In this document: positions 1-9,300 of the stretch, piece by piece
How positions within the stretch are numbered: position 1 is the stretch's first letter
Layout: every line of letters starts with the position of its first letter
Assembly (NCBI GenBank): GCA_019637695.1
Contig: JAHBVG010000050.1
Span: forward strand, 1-45,271
Reading direction: 5' to 3'
From: Caldilineaceae bacterium
GTDB taxonomy: Bacteria; Chloroflexota; Anaerolineae; Caldilineales; Caldilineaceae
Length of the DNA stretch: 45,271 nt
Made by a program: the position numbers and the translations under genes
Notes under the pieces: generated by a model
The model's database searches: none
What the model was told of the DNA's origin: nothing
Seen by the model: only the letters and a program-made list of their open reading frames with translations

Positions 1-485
1 AGCAATGCCAGCAGGGCGAGCAGCGTGTACATGCGCGCCTCCTGGCCGTAGTAGAGGTAGAAGGGATTCCACGCTGTGAGGATCAAGGCAATCAGGGAAG
101 TGGCTATGGGCAAAAAGCCGTGGCGCACACCATATCGCGCCCACGTCCAGAGCATCGGCGCCAGCAGCGTAGCCGCCATCACCGCGGGGAAACGCAACAC
201 AAACTCGCTATCCCCTGCCAGACGCAGCAGCATCCCGAGAACGACAAAAAAGCCAAACGGATGCTGATCCGTCGTCTCGATGATGGTCGCTCCGTCAAAC
301 ATGTCGATCTGGCCGCGTAACAGCTTCAACCAATCCGATTCGGCGCGTGCCAGGCTCAGGCTTTCATCCCACCAGAGGTTGTTGGCGTCGAGCCGCCAGA
401 CCAGCCGCGCAAAGGTCATCAGCAGCAAGAGCAACACGATGAGGCGAACCAGGCTTGGGCTAAACGAGTTTTCGATCCTGATCAT
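1..485 (-). CDS. GT39-like membrane glycosyltransferase, N-terminal part (runs off window start)
   Basis: The minus strand is open from an ATG at 485 to the window edge, with an in-frame TGA six codons upstream, so the start is firm. The visible 161 residues begin with a short charged N terminus and a Leu-rich membrane segment. Then comes the first-loop segment NNLWWDESLSLARA, whose W-x-D-E resembles the acidic metal/lipid-phosphate-sugar site of GT39/PMT-fold enzymes. The later text YYGQEARMYTLLALLAL is typical of bacterial ArnT-like or DUF-type members of this fold. Such enzymes use polyprenyl-phosphate sugars to glycosylate lipids or proteins outside the membrane. Substrate cannot be predicted. 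The C-terminal part lies outside the window. It is divergent from the ArsA-like gene at 758. Confidence 0.8.
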   Translation of the reverse strand, partial: MIRIENSFSPSLVRLIVLLLLLMTFARLVWRLDANNLWWDESLSLARAESDWLKLLRGQIDMFDGATIIETTDQHPFGFFVVLGMLLRLAGDSEFVLRFPAVMAATLLAPMLWTWARYGVRHGFLPIATSLIALILTAWNPFYLYYGQEARMYTLLALLAL

Positions 486-546
486 AGACTGGATTATGCG
501 TCAGGCCAGCTAGAGCGCCAAAACTTAACGCTATCTTTGCAGAGTT

Positions 547-630
547 GTAACTACCAAGCCCTGCTCTAGCCAGGTCCGTGACCTGGCGGCGGTTCCGTGA
601 CCCGCCCGGAGCATGGGGCGAAGTGGTTAC
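547..630. repeat. 84-bp palindromic element, copy 1 (two hairpins inside an outer stem)
   Basis: The outer arms GTAACTACCAAGCCC and GGGCGAAGTGGTTAC enclose two small hairpins, CCAGGTC-CGT-GACCTGG and GCGGTTC-CGT-GACCCGC. A same-length copy in opposite orientation lies at 21031-21114 and a single-hairpin version at 24984-25050. This copy sits between two divergently transcribed genes, so here it is not a terminator. No coding capacity. The rest of 486-757 shows no convincing promoter: a TTGACA at 669 and TACAAT at 683 are only 8 nt apart. Confidence 0.85.
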
Positions 631-757
631 GCATTTCGACAAAACGGAGGGTTGAGTTGGCTGATAAGTTGACAAACTATTGTACAATGCAACCGTTGTT
701 TGTGTGACCGCTGCCGCGTTTCGTCGCAGGCAGGTAATCGAAAGAAATTGAAGATCT

Positions 758-2035
758 ATGCGTATTTTACTCTATACCGGCAAGGGTGGTGTGGGCAAAA
801 CGAGCATGAGCGCCGCGACTGCTGTCCGTTGCGCCGACTTGGGCTATCGCACAGTCGTACTCAGCACCGACCCAGCCCACAGTCTGGGTGATAGTTTTGA
901 TCGTCGCATTGGCAATGAACTAACCTCACTGGCGCCCAATCTTTGGGGGCAGGAGATCGATCTGCTCCACCAGATGGATAAATACTGGGGCCGCGTGCAA
1001 GATTATCTCAACGTACTCTTTGCCTGGCGCGGGATGGAGTCGCTGGTGGCTGAAGAGACCTCAGTGCTGCCCGGTATGGAAGAACTCGCCAGCCTGATGC
1101 AGATCACCCATCTGGCCGAAAGCGGCAACTACGATGTCATTGTGATCGATGCCGCGCCCACTGGATCCACGCTACAACTGCTCAGTTTCCCCGAAATGGC
1201 GCGTTGGTATATTGAAAAGGTCTTTCCCTTTCAGCGCAAGACGATTCAATTGGCGCGACCTTTTATGAAACGCTTTGGCGGGGACATGCCGCTGCCCGAA
1301 GATGATGTCTTCGACAGCATTGAAGAGTTGATCGACGTGCTGGAAAGGACCAGCGCCTTGCTCAGCAACGGCAAGATCAGCAGTATGCGGCTGGTCCTCA
1401 ACCCGGAGAAAATGGTGGTGAAAGAAGCGCAGCGCGCCTACACTTATCTCAACCTTTACGGCTATGCTGTGGACGCTGTCGTCTGCAATCGGGTCTTCCC
1501 CCAACATCTGGCCGACGACTATTTCAAGCAGTGGAAGCAATCACAACAGGACAATCTACAATTTGTCGAGGAAGCCTTCCACCCGTTGCCGATCTTCAAG
1601 ATCCCCTTCTTCGAGCAGGAGTTGGTGGGTGAAACGATGCTGCGTCGCACCGCTGAGGAGGTTTTCGGCGCGGAGATAAAACAAGGCGGGGTGGGTGATC
1701 CCACAACTGCATTCTACGTTGGCTCGCCGCAGCAGATCTTTGCGCAGAATGGCAATTACGTGTTGAGCATCCCCTTGCCTATGCTCGAACGAGATCAGGT
1801 CAATCTCCATCGCAGTGTGGTGGACGAATTGATCATCCGCATTGGCAATTGGAAGCGCAACATTGCCCTGCCCACGGGGCTTGCCCGGCTGGAAATTGCC
1901 GGCGCCGAATACGAGGAAGATCGGCTCAATATCCTCTTCGAGCGCGAGGATGATGAGCCAGAAGTCAAGCCCCAGGAACTTCAACCCAACCGCTGGGAAA
2001 TGTTGAAATCACGGTTACGCGGCGCCGCTGGGTAG
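758..2035 (+). CDS. ArsA/GET3-like ATPase with C-terminal HSP20-like domain
   Basis: The 425-residue protein starts directly with the deviant Walker A loop GKGGVGKTS (residues 8-16), followed by the switch I-like DPAHSLGDSF and the switch II-like IDAAPTGST near residue 130. These place it in the ArsA/Get3 branch of SIMIBI NTPases. The last ~80 residues (from about 335, GNYVLSIPLPML onwards) look like the HSP20/alpha-crystallin-type domain found at the end of many bacterial ArsA homologues. Family members drive arsenite export or handle hydrophobic tail-anchored clients. There is no ArsB, ArsD or ArsR gene nearby, so arsenic resistance is not supported; a client-handling ATPase is equally likely. 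The start has only a weak purine-rich upstream signal. It converges on psuG across a strong hairpin. Confidence 0.88.
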   Translation: MRILLYTGKGGVGKTSMSAATAVRCADLGYRTVVLSTDPAHSLGDSFDRRIGNELTSLAPNLWGQEIDLLHQMDKYWGRVQDYLNVLFAWRGMESLVAEETSVLPGMEELASLMQITHLAESGNYDVIVIDAAPTGSTLQLLSFPEMARWYIEKVFPFQRKTIQLARPFMKRFGGDMPLPEDDVFDSIEELIDVLERTSALLSNGKISSMRLVLNPEKMVVKEAQRAYTYLNLYGYAVDAVVCNRVFPQHLADDYFKQWKQSQQDNLQFVEEAFHPLPIFKIPFFEQELVGETMLRRTAEEVFGAEIKQGGVGDPTTAFYVGSPQQIFAQNGNYVLSIPLPMLERDQVNLHRSVVDELIIRIGNWKRNIALPTGLARLEIAGAEYEEDRLNILFEREDDEPEVKPQELQPNRWEMLKSRLRGAAG

Positions 2036-2038
2036 AGA

Positions 2039-2101
2039 GGTATTGGGTATTAGATATTGGGTATTGACCGCTCTTGCTGCCAATATCTAATACCCAATAC
2101 C
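2039..2101. terminator. Bidirectional hairpin between convergent arsA-like gene and psuG, built of heptamer repeats
   Basis: A perfect 22-bp inverted repeat (arms 2039-2060 and 2080-2101, 19-nt loop) fills almost the whole gap between two convergent genes. The arms are made of ATTGGGT-type heptamers, the same motif found as a direct array at 14044. There is no T-run, so intrinsic termination is inferred from position and stem strength only. Confidence 0.6.
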
Positions 2102-2103
2102 CA

Positions 2104-2982
2104 TTATCGTGCTTGCGCTGCCAACGCTACCGCTATCTGCGCCGCCATCTGTGCGTTGTTTTTCAACAAGGCCAGATTGGCTTGCAGGCTGCGCGCTCCC
2201 GTCAGTTCGGCGATGCGCGTGAGCAGAAACGGAGTTACTTCCGCCGAGCGCAGACGCCGCTCGGCGGCTTCGTTTGTCGCCTGCGCAATCACCGGTTCGA
2301 TCTCCGCCGCTGGGATCTCCGCTTCCTCTGGAATGGGAACGGTGACAAGCAGGCCGCCGGGCAACCCCAACCCTCGTTTTGCGCGCCAGATCGAAGCTAC
2401 CTCCGCCGCCGAGTCACAGCGCACATCCACAGGCAACCCGCTCTTGCGGCTATAAAAGGCGGGGAACTCGTCCGTCCCGATCCCCACCACCGTAACCCCA
2501 TACGTTTCCAAATATTCCAATGTTGTGGGCAGATCGAGGATCGCCTTGGCCCCGGCGCAGACAACAATGACCGGCGTCTGCGCCAGCTCCTGTAGATCGG
2601 CGCTGATGTCGCTGCTAGGGCTGCCATCTAGCCCCCGATGGACGCCGCCGATGCCGCCAGTGGCGAAGATCTCGATCCCGGCGCGATGGGCGATCCACAT
2701 GGTGGTCGCAACGGTGGTGGCGCCGTCCAATCGGCGGGCCACGACAATGGGCAAATCACGACGGCTGACCTTGCGCACATCTCTGGCCGTAGCCAAATGT
2801 TCGATCTGTGATCCGCTCAATCCGGCGATCAACTCCCCGCCGATAATGCCAATCGTCCGTGGATCAGCGCCATGCTGACGTACAATCGCCTCCATCTCGG
2901 TTGCCAGTTCCAGATTGTGCGGGTACGGCAACCCATGCGAAATGACGGTGGATTCAAGGGCAACTTGTGGGGGATGGGTCAT
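2104..2982 (-). CDS. psuG: Pseudouridine-5'-phosphate glycosidase
   Basis: The 292-residue protein matches the PsuG/indigoidine-synthase-A-like family along its full length. It catalyses reversible cleavage of pseudouridine 5'-phosphate to ribose 5-phosphate and uracil in the cytoplasm. Visible family motifs are ALESTVISHGLPYP near the N terminus (Glu10), KVSRRDLP (Lys71), TGGIGGVHRG (109-117), DISADLQEL, VCAGAKAILD (Lys146) and the C-terminal NNAQMAAQIAVAL. The Glu, two Lys and the C-terminal Asn correspond to residues known to line the active site. No pseudouridine kinase (psuK) is adjacent. The gene starts only 15 bp after the stop of the restriction-enzyme remnant and might be co-transcribed with it. 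Confidence 0.95.
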   Translation of the reverse strand: MTHPPQVALESTVISHGLPYPHNLELATEMEAIVRQHGADPRTIGIIGGELIAGLSGSQIEHLATARDVRKVSRRDLPIVVARRLDGATTVATTMWIAHRAGIEIFATGGIGGVHRGLDGSPSSDISADLQELAQTPVIVVCAGAKAILDLPTTLEYLETYGVTVVGIGTDEFPAFYSRKSGLPVDVRCDSAAEVASIWRAKRGLGLPGGLLVTVPIPEEAEIPAAEIEPVIAQATNEAAERRLRSAEVTPFLLTRIAELTGARSLQANLALLKNNAQMAAQIAVALAAQAR

Positions 2983-2997
2983 AGGTATTGGGGACTT

Positions 2998-3276
2998 TCA
3001 TTTTGTAGTGGAAGGGGGAATGGTATATGGTCCAAGAAAGCGTTCGCCGTCGAAGTGAATCAGATGAGATGGCGCATCAGCAACCCATACCTCAGTTTCC
3101 CACGCAATCTCACCCAGGTAACGAGCCATCACAGATCGGTTCGGGAAGGCAGTTATGTAGACTATGCCAATGTTTACATCTGAAAATAGTTGAGTCAATT
3201 CAGCGCGCCGTTTTCCATCGACCGGCCCATGACTGGTTACAGATTCGACCAGCAGCAGCCAATTTCTTTCATGCGC
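2998..3276 (-). pseudogene. C-terminal remnant of a BsuBI/PstI-type restriction endonuclease
   Basis: About 92 codons are open immediately after the end of the methyltransferase gene. They read ERNWLLLVESVTSHGPVDGK followed by a segment containing AWETEVWVADAP and HLIHFDGERFLGPY. I recognise these as the C-terminal third of BsuBI/PstI family endonucleases, which are normally about 300 residues or more. The N-terminal part is missing. The remnant overlaps the methyltransferase stop in another frame (methyltransferase ends at 3269), and no ATG or Shine-Dalgarno opens this frame. The ATG at 3271 is in a different frame and stops after 11 codons. The simplest reading is a deletion that removed the start and catalytic part of the nuclease. 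A minor alternative is a short product from the TTG at 3198. Confidence 0.8.
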
Positions 3277-4756
3277 TCAGTGTTCCTAATTTTTCATCGA
3301 TTTGGAACTGCGTAAGCTCATCGCATTCCAATGCCCACTCACCCAATGTAATCAAGGCATCGCGACTGGGATATTTCAGTAGCTTGAGATCGGTTGCATT
3401 GATCTGAGTATGTCCATTGAAGCGACGGAAGTACTCATCAACGGCGGCCGTATTCAGGAAGACCGTCAGTCCATAAGCCAACGCCTGCGGCAAGCCGCGC
3501 TTGTTGTCATGGAATACGTTGAGATGGTTCTCGAAACCCAACATGGTGGCATCGGCAAAGGCAGAGGGGTCAACCACGCTTGCCACGATCCTGCGCTTCT
3601 CCTCCTTTGATGAAAAGCGGCGCACTACGCAGTAAAAACCTTTCGGATAGAACCACTTTTCGGTGTCGTCATTGCGCTGGATTGCATTTGGCTTTTTCAT
3701 TCCCTCCTTCGGCCATTGGACACTACTGCTAACAAAATGTACTGGATAGAGTAGCGGCACACTCCCTGGATTGGGCATATCACGCAAGTGTTCTTTTACA
3801 CGGAAATCGACCACAGGTCCAGTTGAAACCTTAATGCCAAGATCTGCCAGCGAATATTGGATCGCCGGATATAACTCGACGGTGTTCTGAGCCGATAATC
3901 CAGGCACATGGATAAACCGTTCTGGGTCATCGGGAGGAACAATCTGGTCGAAGGGATATTCTTGGATAATCAGGTCCGAGAAGCTATCGTCAGTTGAAGT
4001 CGAAACCGTCACCATCCCTTGTTGAGCGCCACGCTCCAACCGAATGATGATATTTTCTTGCAGTACATCATCATCTTTGAATGTGTGACTGCGAGATCCA
4101 AACAAGTGTATGTGTTGGATCGCCGCACGCTCTAGAATGAAGTCGCGGAAGGACCGGTAATAGGGTCCATTGCAGAAACTGCGCGGGATGATCGCAACAA
4201 GCTGCCCATGCTCAGCCAATAAGGCCAGCGCCAATGCCACAAAAGCGGAGTATAAGTTTACTGTCTCGATCCCGGCTCGTCGTAGCGCAGCACGATATTC
4301 CGAATCGTTCCGTATCTTCTTGTATGGAGGATTGAGAAGTGCATGTGTGTAGGTGGGGAGTGGCTCGGCAAAGAGACTACCTGAGAGCCACTCTACAGCC
4401 GCATGTATGAAATCAACACACCGAATGGTTGCAACGAAATTCGGATGATTCCTGTACATTTCTAATGTCTGGGCTAAATGAGGATGTAGGGAATCATCGA
4501 TTTCAAACGCGTCAAGTTCAACACGCTGAAACTGAAAACCGCCAGCACTCCACCTCTCTAAAAAAGCAGCGGAAAGAGAACCGATTCCAGCCCCCGCATC
4601 GAGTAGACGACAACTATCATGTGAACCTTGAACAAAGATCCCTGCCATAAATTTGGCAGTCTCCACTGGTGTGAAAAACTGACCAAGCAGCGACTTCCTC
4701 CCTGGATCGGTGGCTTTTGATAAGGTTAGCCTTGCTCGTTCAACTTCCGAAAGCAA
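3269..4756 (-). CDS. N6-adenine DNA methyltransferase, BsuBI/PstI type (orphan)
   Basis: The protein carries LGQFFTP (about residues 24-30), SAM-binding motif I LLDAGAGIGS (51-60) and the catalytic motif IV LNPPYKKI (NPPY at about 142-145). This is the layout of gamma-class N6-adenine methyltransferases of type II systems such as M.BsuBI and M.PstI, whose known target is CTGCAG; the target here is inferred from family only. I place the start at a TTG at 4756 because AGGAG lies 8 nt upstream. This gives 495 residues, close to family length; a longer frame from a TTG at 4798 lacks such a site. The cognate nuclease survives only as a C-terminal stub, so this is probably an orphan modification enzyme. 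The region is clearly richer in A+T than its neighbours, suggesting transfer. Confidence 0.88.
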   Translation of the reverse strand: MLSEVERARLTLSKATDPGRKSLLGQFFTPVETAKFMAGIFVQGSHDSCRLLDAGAGIGSLSAAFLERWSAGGFQFQRVELDAFEIDDSLHPHLAQTLEMYRNHPNFVATIRCVDFIHAAVEWLSGSLFAEPLPTYTHALLNPPYKKIRNDSEYRAALRRAGIETVNLYSAFVALALALLAEHGQLVAIIPRSFCNGPYYRSFRDFILERAAIQHIHLFGSRSHTFKDDDVLQENIIIRLERGAQQGMVTVSTSTDDSFSDLIIQEYPFDQIVPPDDPERFIHVPGLSAQNTVELYPAIQYSLADLGIKVSTGPVVDFRVKEHLRDMPNPGSVPLLYPVHFVSSSVQWPKEGMKKPNAIQRNDDTEKWFYPKGFYCVVRRFSSKEEKRRIVASVVDPSAFADATMLGFENHLNVFHDNKRGLPQALAYGLTVFLNTAAVDEYFRRFNGHTQINATDLKLLKYPSRDALITLGEWALECDELTQFQIDEKLGTLSA

Positions 4757-4833
4757 AGTTGCGTCTCCTCTATTGTCAATTAAGAAATGGAAATACAAAG
4801 AATGGACTGCCCACAGGCTATTTCTACAGCCCC

Positions 4834-4839
4834 ATCATA
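4834..4839 (-). promoter_or_regulatory. Candidate extended -10 element for the methyltransferase gene
   Basis: On the minus strand the text TGTTATGAT fits an extended -10 (TGnTATAAT-like) about 78 nt upstream of the proposed TTG start. A TTGACT lies only 12 nt further upstream, too close for a normal -35, so the call relies on the extended -10 alone. Confidence 0.3.
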
Positions 4840-4877
4840 ACAGAAAAATCCAGTCAAACTTTCTCCTCTCGTTCCCT

Positions 4878-6263
4878 TCACCGCCGTGGCTCGGTGCGCA
4901 CTGGCACGAAGCGATAGCCCTCGCCCCACTCATTTTCGATCTCGCCGATGGAAAGCTGTAACGCCTCCATGCGGTTGCGCAGGCGGCGGATGCCCTCTTG
5001 GACGCGGCGGGCCGAAGCGTTGGGACGCTTCCAGACATCCGCCAACAGTTGATCGATGGAGACGATCTCGCCGGGGTGGTCAAGGAAATAACGCAGCAAG
5101 TTGCGCTCCTGGGGTGTAAATTGTTGGACCTGTTCTTCGATCAGGGTGCGCGTGTTCTGAGGGATCGCCGCAGGGCTGCGCGTTGTCTTCGCTGGCGCGG
5201 GCTGCTCAAGACGCGCGCCAATATATTCCTCAAAAAGCGATGAAAAAAGGTAGCAGGTATCGTTCTCAATCCGCACAATCCCTTTGTTGAGTAGCCAATA
5301 GAACGACCGCGCCCATTGGGGCTGAATCTTATCCAGCGGCAGCGGCTCGGTTAACAGACAGCGGACAAGCGCCAGCGCGCCATCTGCGTAGGGATCTTCC
5401 TGATCTTGCAGCGCAGACCAGAGCTCGCCAAAGAGCAACCGCCCATAATCTTCGGTGAGTCGCAGCCGGATGAGGGGCAAGTGGGCCAGGCCGATCCCTC
5501 CGCGACCGGGCAGCATTTCATCTACGTCCAGCAGGATCTCGCCAATGCGCGAGAGCAAGAAAGGATGACCGCCGGTCCATTTGGACAGCTTGGCGATGAG
5601 TACATCCTGATCCGCGCCGCCGGCCGTCACCGCGCGCAGAATCTCTCGCATCTCCTGTGGTTCGATCAAACGCAAGAAGACCTGGTTGAGCAGGTTGAAT
5701 AAGGGCGAGGATGCCAGTTCCCGGTTGGCCTCGTGCAGAGGACGTTCGCTGGCGACGACAAGGCCAAGTTCACGCGTGAGCGGACGCAGTTGGTTGATCT
5801 TCCATTCCATGTCGTCGGGCACATCACCGGTGATCAGCGTATCGAAGTTATCGAGCAACAGGATCGGGCGATAGCCGGCGCGTCGTAATTCCACCACCAG
5901 CCGTCGCAGCCGCTCATTTGCTTGCGGCTCGTGGCGAATCTGCTCTAGATCAATGGCGGGAGGCGCAGCCAATTGCTGCAAATGACGGCGCAACCCATCC
6001 GCCAGGAAGGCGAGCAGATCGGTCGCGGCGTCGGGCCAGGCGCAATCATAGTAGACGACGATCAATTCATAGGCGCGGCGCATCTCTACATCTTCCCCCA
6101 GCAGGGGACCATCTGGCGCGGCCAGGTGGTTGAGGATGCGCGTCTTCCCCATAAATTTGGCACCGATCAACGAGAAGTTGCGGGGTTGCAACGCCAGCAG
6201 CCCCTCGGCAATTGACTGAAGTTGGGATCGTGCAAAGAGTTTGTCTTGGATCGGCGATGGCAT
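4878..6263 (-). CDS. STAND/AAA ATPase with C-terminal OmpR-type winged helix
   Basis: Proposed length is 461 residues. The start is the ATG at 6263, preceded by AAAGGAG at 8-nt spacing; a longer frame from 6305 has no such site. Walker A is GAKFMGKT (about residues 34-41). The Walker B strand ILLLDNFDTL (about 135-144) has Asn where the catalytic Glu is expected, so it may bind ATP but hydrolyse it poorly. TGGHPFLLSRIGE near residue 230 is typical of STAND/ORC-like ATPases. Residues ~380-455 form a winged-helix domain of the Trans_reg_C type ending WGEGYRFVPV. It looks like an ATP-switched transcription factor. It lies 42 bp downstream of the RSH-ATPase gene in the same direction, so they form an operon. 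The DNA target is unknown; the inverted repeat at 9578-9629 is a candidate. Confidence 0.85.
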   Translation of the reverse strand: MPSPIQDKLFARSQLQSIAEGLLALQPRNFSLIGAKFMGKTRILNHLAAPDGPLLGEDVEMRRAYELIVVYYDCAWPDAATDLLAFLADGLRRHLQQLAAPPAIDLEQIRHEPQANERLRRLVVELRRAGYRPILLLDNFDTLITGDVPDDMEWKINQLRPLTRELGLVVASERPLHEANRELASSPLFNLLNQVFLRLIEPQEMREILRAVTAGGADQDVLIAKLSKWTGGHPFLLSRIGEILLDVDEMLPGRGGIGLAHLPLIRLRLTEDYGRLLFGELWSALQDQEDPYADGALALVRCLLTEPLPLDKIQPQWARSFYWLLNKGIVRIENDTCYLFSSLFEEYIGARLEQPAPAKTTRSPAAIPQNTRTLIEEQVQQFTPQERNLLRYFLDHPGEIVSIDQLLADVWKRPNASARRVQEGIRRLRNRMEALQLSIGEIENEWGEGYRFVPVRTEPRR

Positions 6264-6305
6264 CGATGGTTCTCCTTTGGGCAACGGCCCCATTTCAAGC
6301 TGCAC

Positions 6306-9300
6306 TCACGGGTTGGCCTGCAACCAGCGGGCAAAGAGCAGGCTGGCAAAACGAACCCCTCTGTTGGCCAGGCAGGGGATCAGAATATCGTTGGCAATCA
6401 GATTGCTCAAAACAGCATTCAGTCGGTCGGCGTCAATGCTGGGTAAGGCCCGCCCTAGATCGGCGATGGACACACAGTCGCCGTTGGGATCGGTCAAGCG
6501 GGCCAGCATGCGCGTTACCGGATCGCCCAACCCGTGGATCAGATCAAGCAGATGGGTAAAAAGGTTTTCATCGGGCGCTAGAAATTGATGGGCGACAGAC
6601 TCCACAGCGTCCACGTCGATGGCGGAGATTCCTTGCCGGCCGGCGGTCCCCACCAAAATATAGCAAAACGCCTGGGTCAGGAAGGGGCTGCCGCCGGTCA
6701 ACTGGCGGATGCGCTCAATGGCGGCAGCCGTATAACGGGTGTAGTTGCGCAGCGGACGTTCAATGAGATCGGCGATCTCTTGTTCGGCCAATGGACGCAG
6801 AAAGAGCGGTTCGCCAATCTCCATCAACTGCCAGGCCGGGTTGTCGCGGTGGTGATGGCGTACTCGCTCATAGCTGACCTGCTGCACCACCACCACGAAG
6901 CTGGCAAAATCGCGCACCCCCTGCACCAATCCTCGCCATTGAGAAAAGAAACGAGGAGCCAACTCGCCCCGATCGTGGGCATCGATTGTCGTGCTGAACT
7001 CGTCGAGCAAAAGGATCAATCGCCCTCCCAGGCTGGTATGCACATTGCGCAGATAGGATTCCAGACTGCGCGGCGCATCCTGGGTGAAGAGATGCCACAA
7101 AGGCGCGCCGATCTCGCCGATCCGCCCCGCTTTTTGCAGTTCGTTGTAGACAGCGCTGGCGATCTCGTAGAAGATGCCAGCGCTGGTGTCCATGCGGCTG
7201 AAGTATTGGAAATCAATGAAAATGGGGAAGAAGTGGGGGGCGAGAAGGCGGTAATCGCAGAGATGAAGCAGCAGGGACGTTTTGCCAATCCGCTTCTGCC
7301 CGCGCACCATGATCAGCGCGCAGCCGCTCGTCAGCAGATCTTGAATGCGGGTCAGATCCTCGCGGCGGCCAAAGAGCATATCCCGATCCTTGACCGGCAG
7401 ACGGCTATACGGGTTGGTGTTCACCGCCGTCAGCGGGATCGCCAGATCTTCCCATTCCGAGAGCAGAAGCTGCATCTGGCGCACATCGTCCACACGATAG
7501 TTGGGCAGGGCAAACAGACTTCTTTCCACCTGATCGATGAGATCTTGATCGGCCTCCACCGTAAACCGCATACGCGCCTGACCATAACGGGATTCCGCTT
7601 CGGCTTTGTGCAGTGTCATGTGGTGTTGGTTGTAGATGACCGTCAGCGCTGCCCCCAGCAACCCTGGTTCATCCAATGCAGAGACATCCAAACGGCGGAT
7701 CGTGCGCGCCGGTGGACGCAGCCGCCACCCCAATTCGACGATCTCTTCGGGGGCGCTTTCCTGAAGTTGTGCGCAGCCAGCTCTATGCACCTTGATCCCA
7801 ATCAGCACATCGCCGCGATAGCGCGGCCGCCCGACGATGGGTTCTCCGGTGCGCGGCGTACAGCAGCGAGCCAGCCGGATCTGATTGGCGTGCAGCCGCC
7901 GTCCATCGGGCAGTTGCACTTGCCGCACGATCTCCTCAGCAAAGAGTGGATGCAGCATCCGTTTGACGTTACAGCGCCCTGCGGCCACCTCGGTAAAGAG
8001 ATCCTCAACCCGGTTCAGCCGCAGTCGGCGTCGAGCGCTTTCCAGGGTACTCTCTAACCGGTGGCGAGGAATGCCGAAACCGTACAGCGTTTCCATCTCT
8101 TGTAAATCTTGTTCCACCATGCGCTGTCCGTGCCGCGCTCCCTGCCCTTGACGGCGCAAAAAACGGCGGATGTCGTTGCGCGCCCGGCTGGTTTTAGCCG
8201 CTTCCAGCCAGACTTGGGATGGGCCGGGCGCCAGCGGATCGCGCACCAGCTCCAATAGATCGAGATGATGCAATACTGTCGTGGGCGCGACGGCCACACC
8301 GTTGACGAGGAATTGTTTGCACTGATGCGCCAGCGTGCTGTGAACCCGATAGGCGTAATCGACGACGCTACAGCCGCTCGCCATGGCAAAGAGTTCCCCT
8401 TGGGGGCTGAACACATAGAGCGGATCGGATACATCCCCCATAGTTGCGGAGCGGATGGCGGCGTCCCCTTCGGCGCACTGTCTCCACCACGCCTGAGGCA
8501 GATCGATTTGAAGCTGATCACGCAGGTGGATGGCAGCCAATCCCCAACGGTTGATTTCGTCCATCTCCCCTGTGCAAATGTGGAAATCTACGCGCAGCAG
8601 GCTCGATCCTGCGTTCACCTGTACTGTAGTTTTAAGGGTGCGGTGACCATTGAGTTTGCTGCTACCAACGTGATCCACTAGGCTACCGTCGAGCGGTGTC
8701 CATAGGCTGTGTATAGCATGGAGCAGCAAATAACAATCGCGTTCTTCCTCTACAATCGCGTTCACTGTAAGGCTCTGCAAGGCTTCTGGGTGGGCTTTTT
8801 CGGGGAGATGGGGCTGGTAGAGGGATGCTGGGGTGTGCGGATGGTTGATTAATTGGGCCTGGGGAAAGCTTTCGGCGAGGTGCGCAGCGACAATGGCATA
8901 GGTCTGAGATCGCAAGGCTTCGGTCTGGGCGATCCGCTCTTGAAGTCGATGATAATCTCGTTGCGCTGGGCCATGCGCCATCACCCAATCTTCGGCAGCA
9001 ACCTTAAGTTCGCCCATCCCCAGCATATCAAAGAGCGGAATCGTCGCCTTCTCGATCTCGTCGATCATTCGCCGTCGCCGGTTGCCTTCGACTTGCTGGG
9101 CCACAGATAGATGATCCCAACTATCGGCAGCGCCCAACAGGGCAAGCAGCGGATCATAATAGGCCGCCATGTAGAGCCGGGCGCGGCGCAGCACAGAGGG
9201 ATCCCCGCCGATGCGACCCTGTGGGCTTGTGGTTAAAATCTCTCGATAGTTTGCGCAGATCGCTGCAACCCGATCCCCACAGGCGTTGTGGATCGCCTCT

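Noticed and set aside
669..688. TTGACA ... TACAAT as promoter of the ArsA-like gene
   Set aside because: Spacing is only 8 nt, too short for a sigma-70 promoter.
758..2035. Arsenite efflux operon
   Set aside because: No arsB, arsD, arsR or arsC neighbour; the ATPase alone does not support arsenic resistance.
6585..8057. A 490-codon plus-strand frame opposite the RSH-ATPase gene
   Set aside because: No recognisable domain; the opposite strand encodes a complete multidomain protein.
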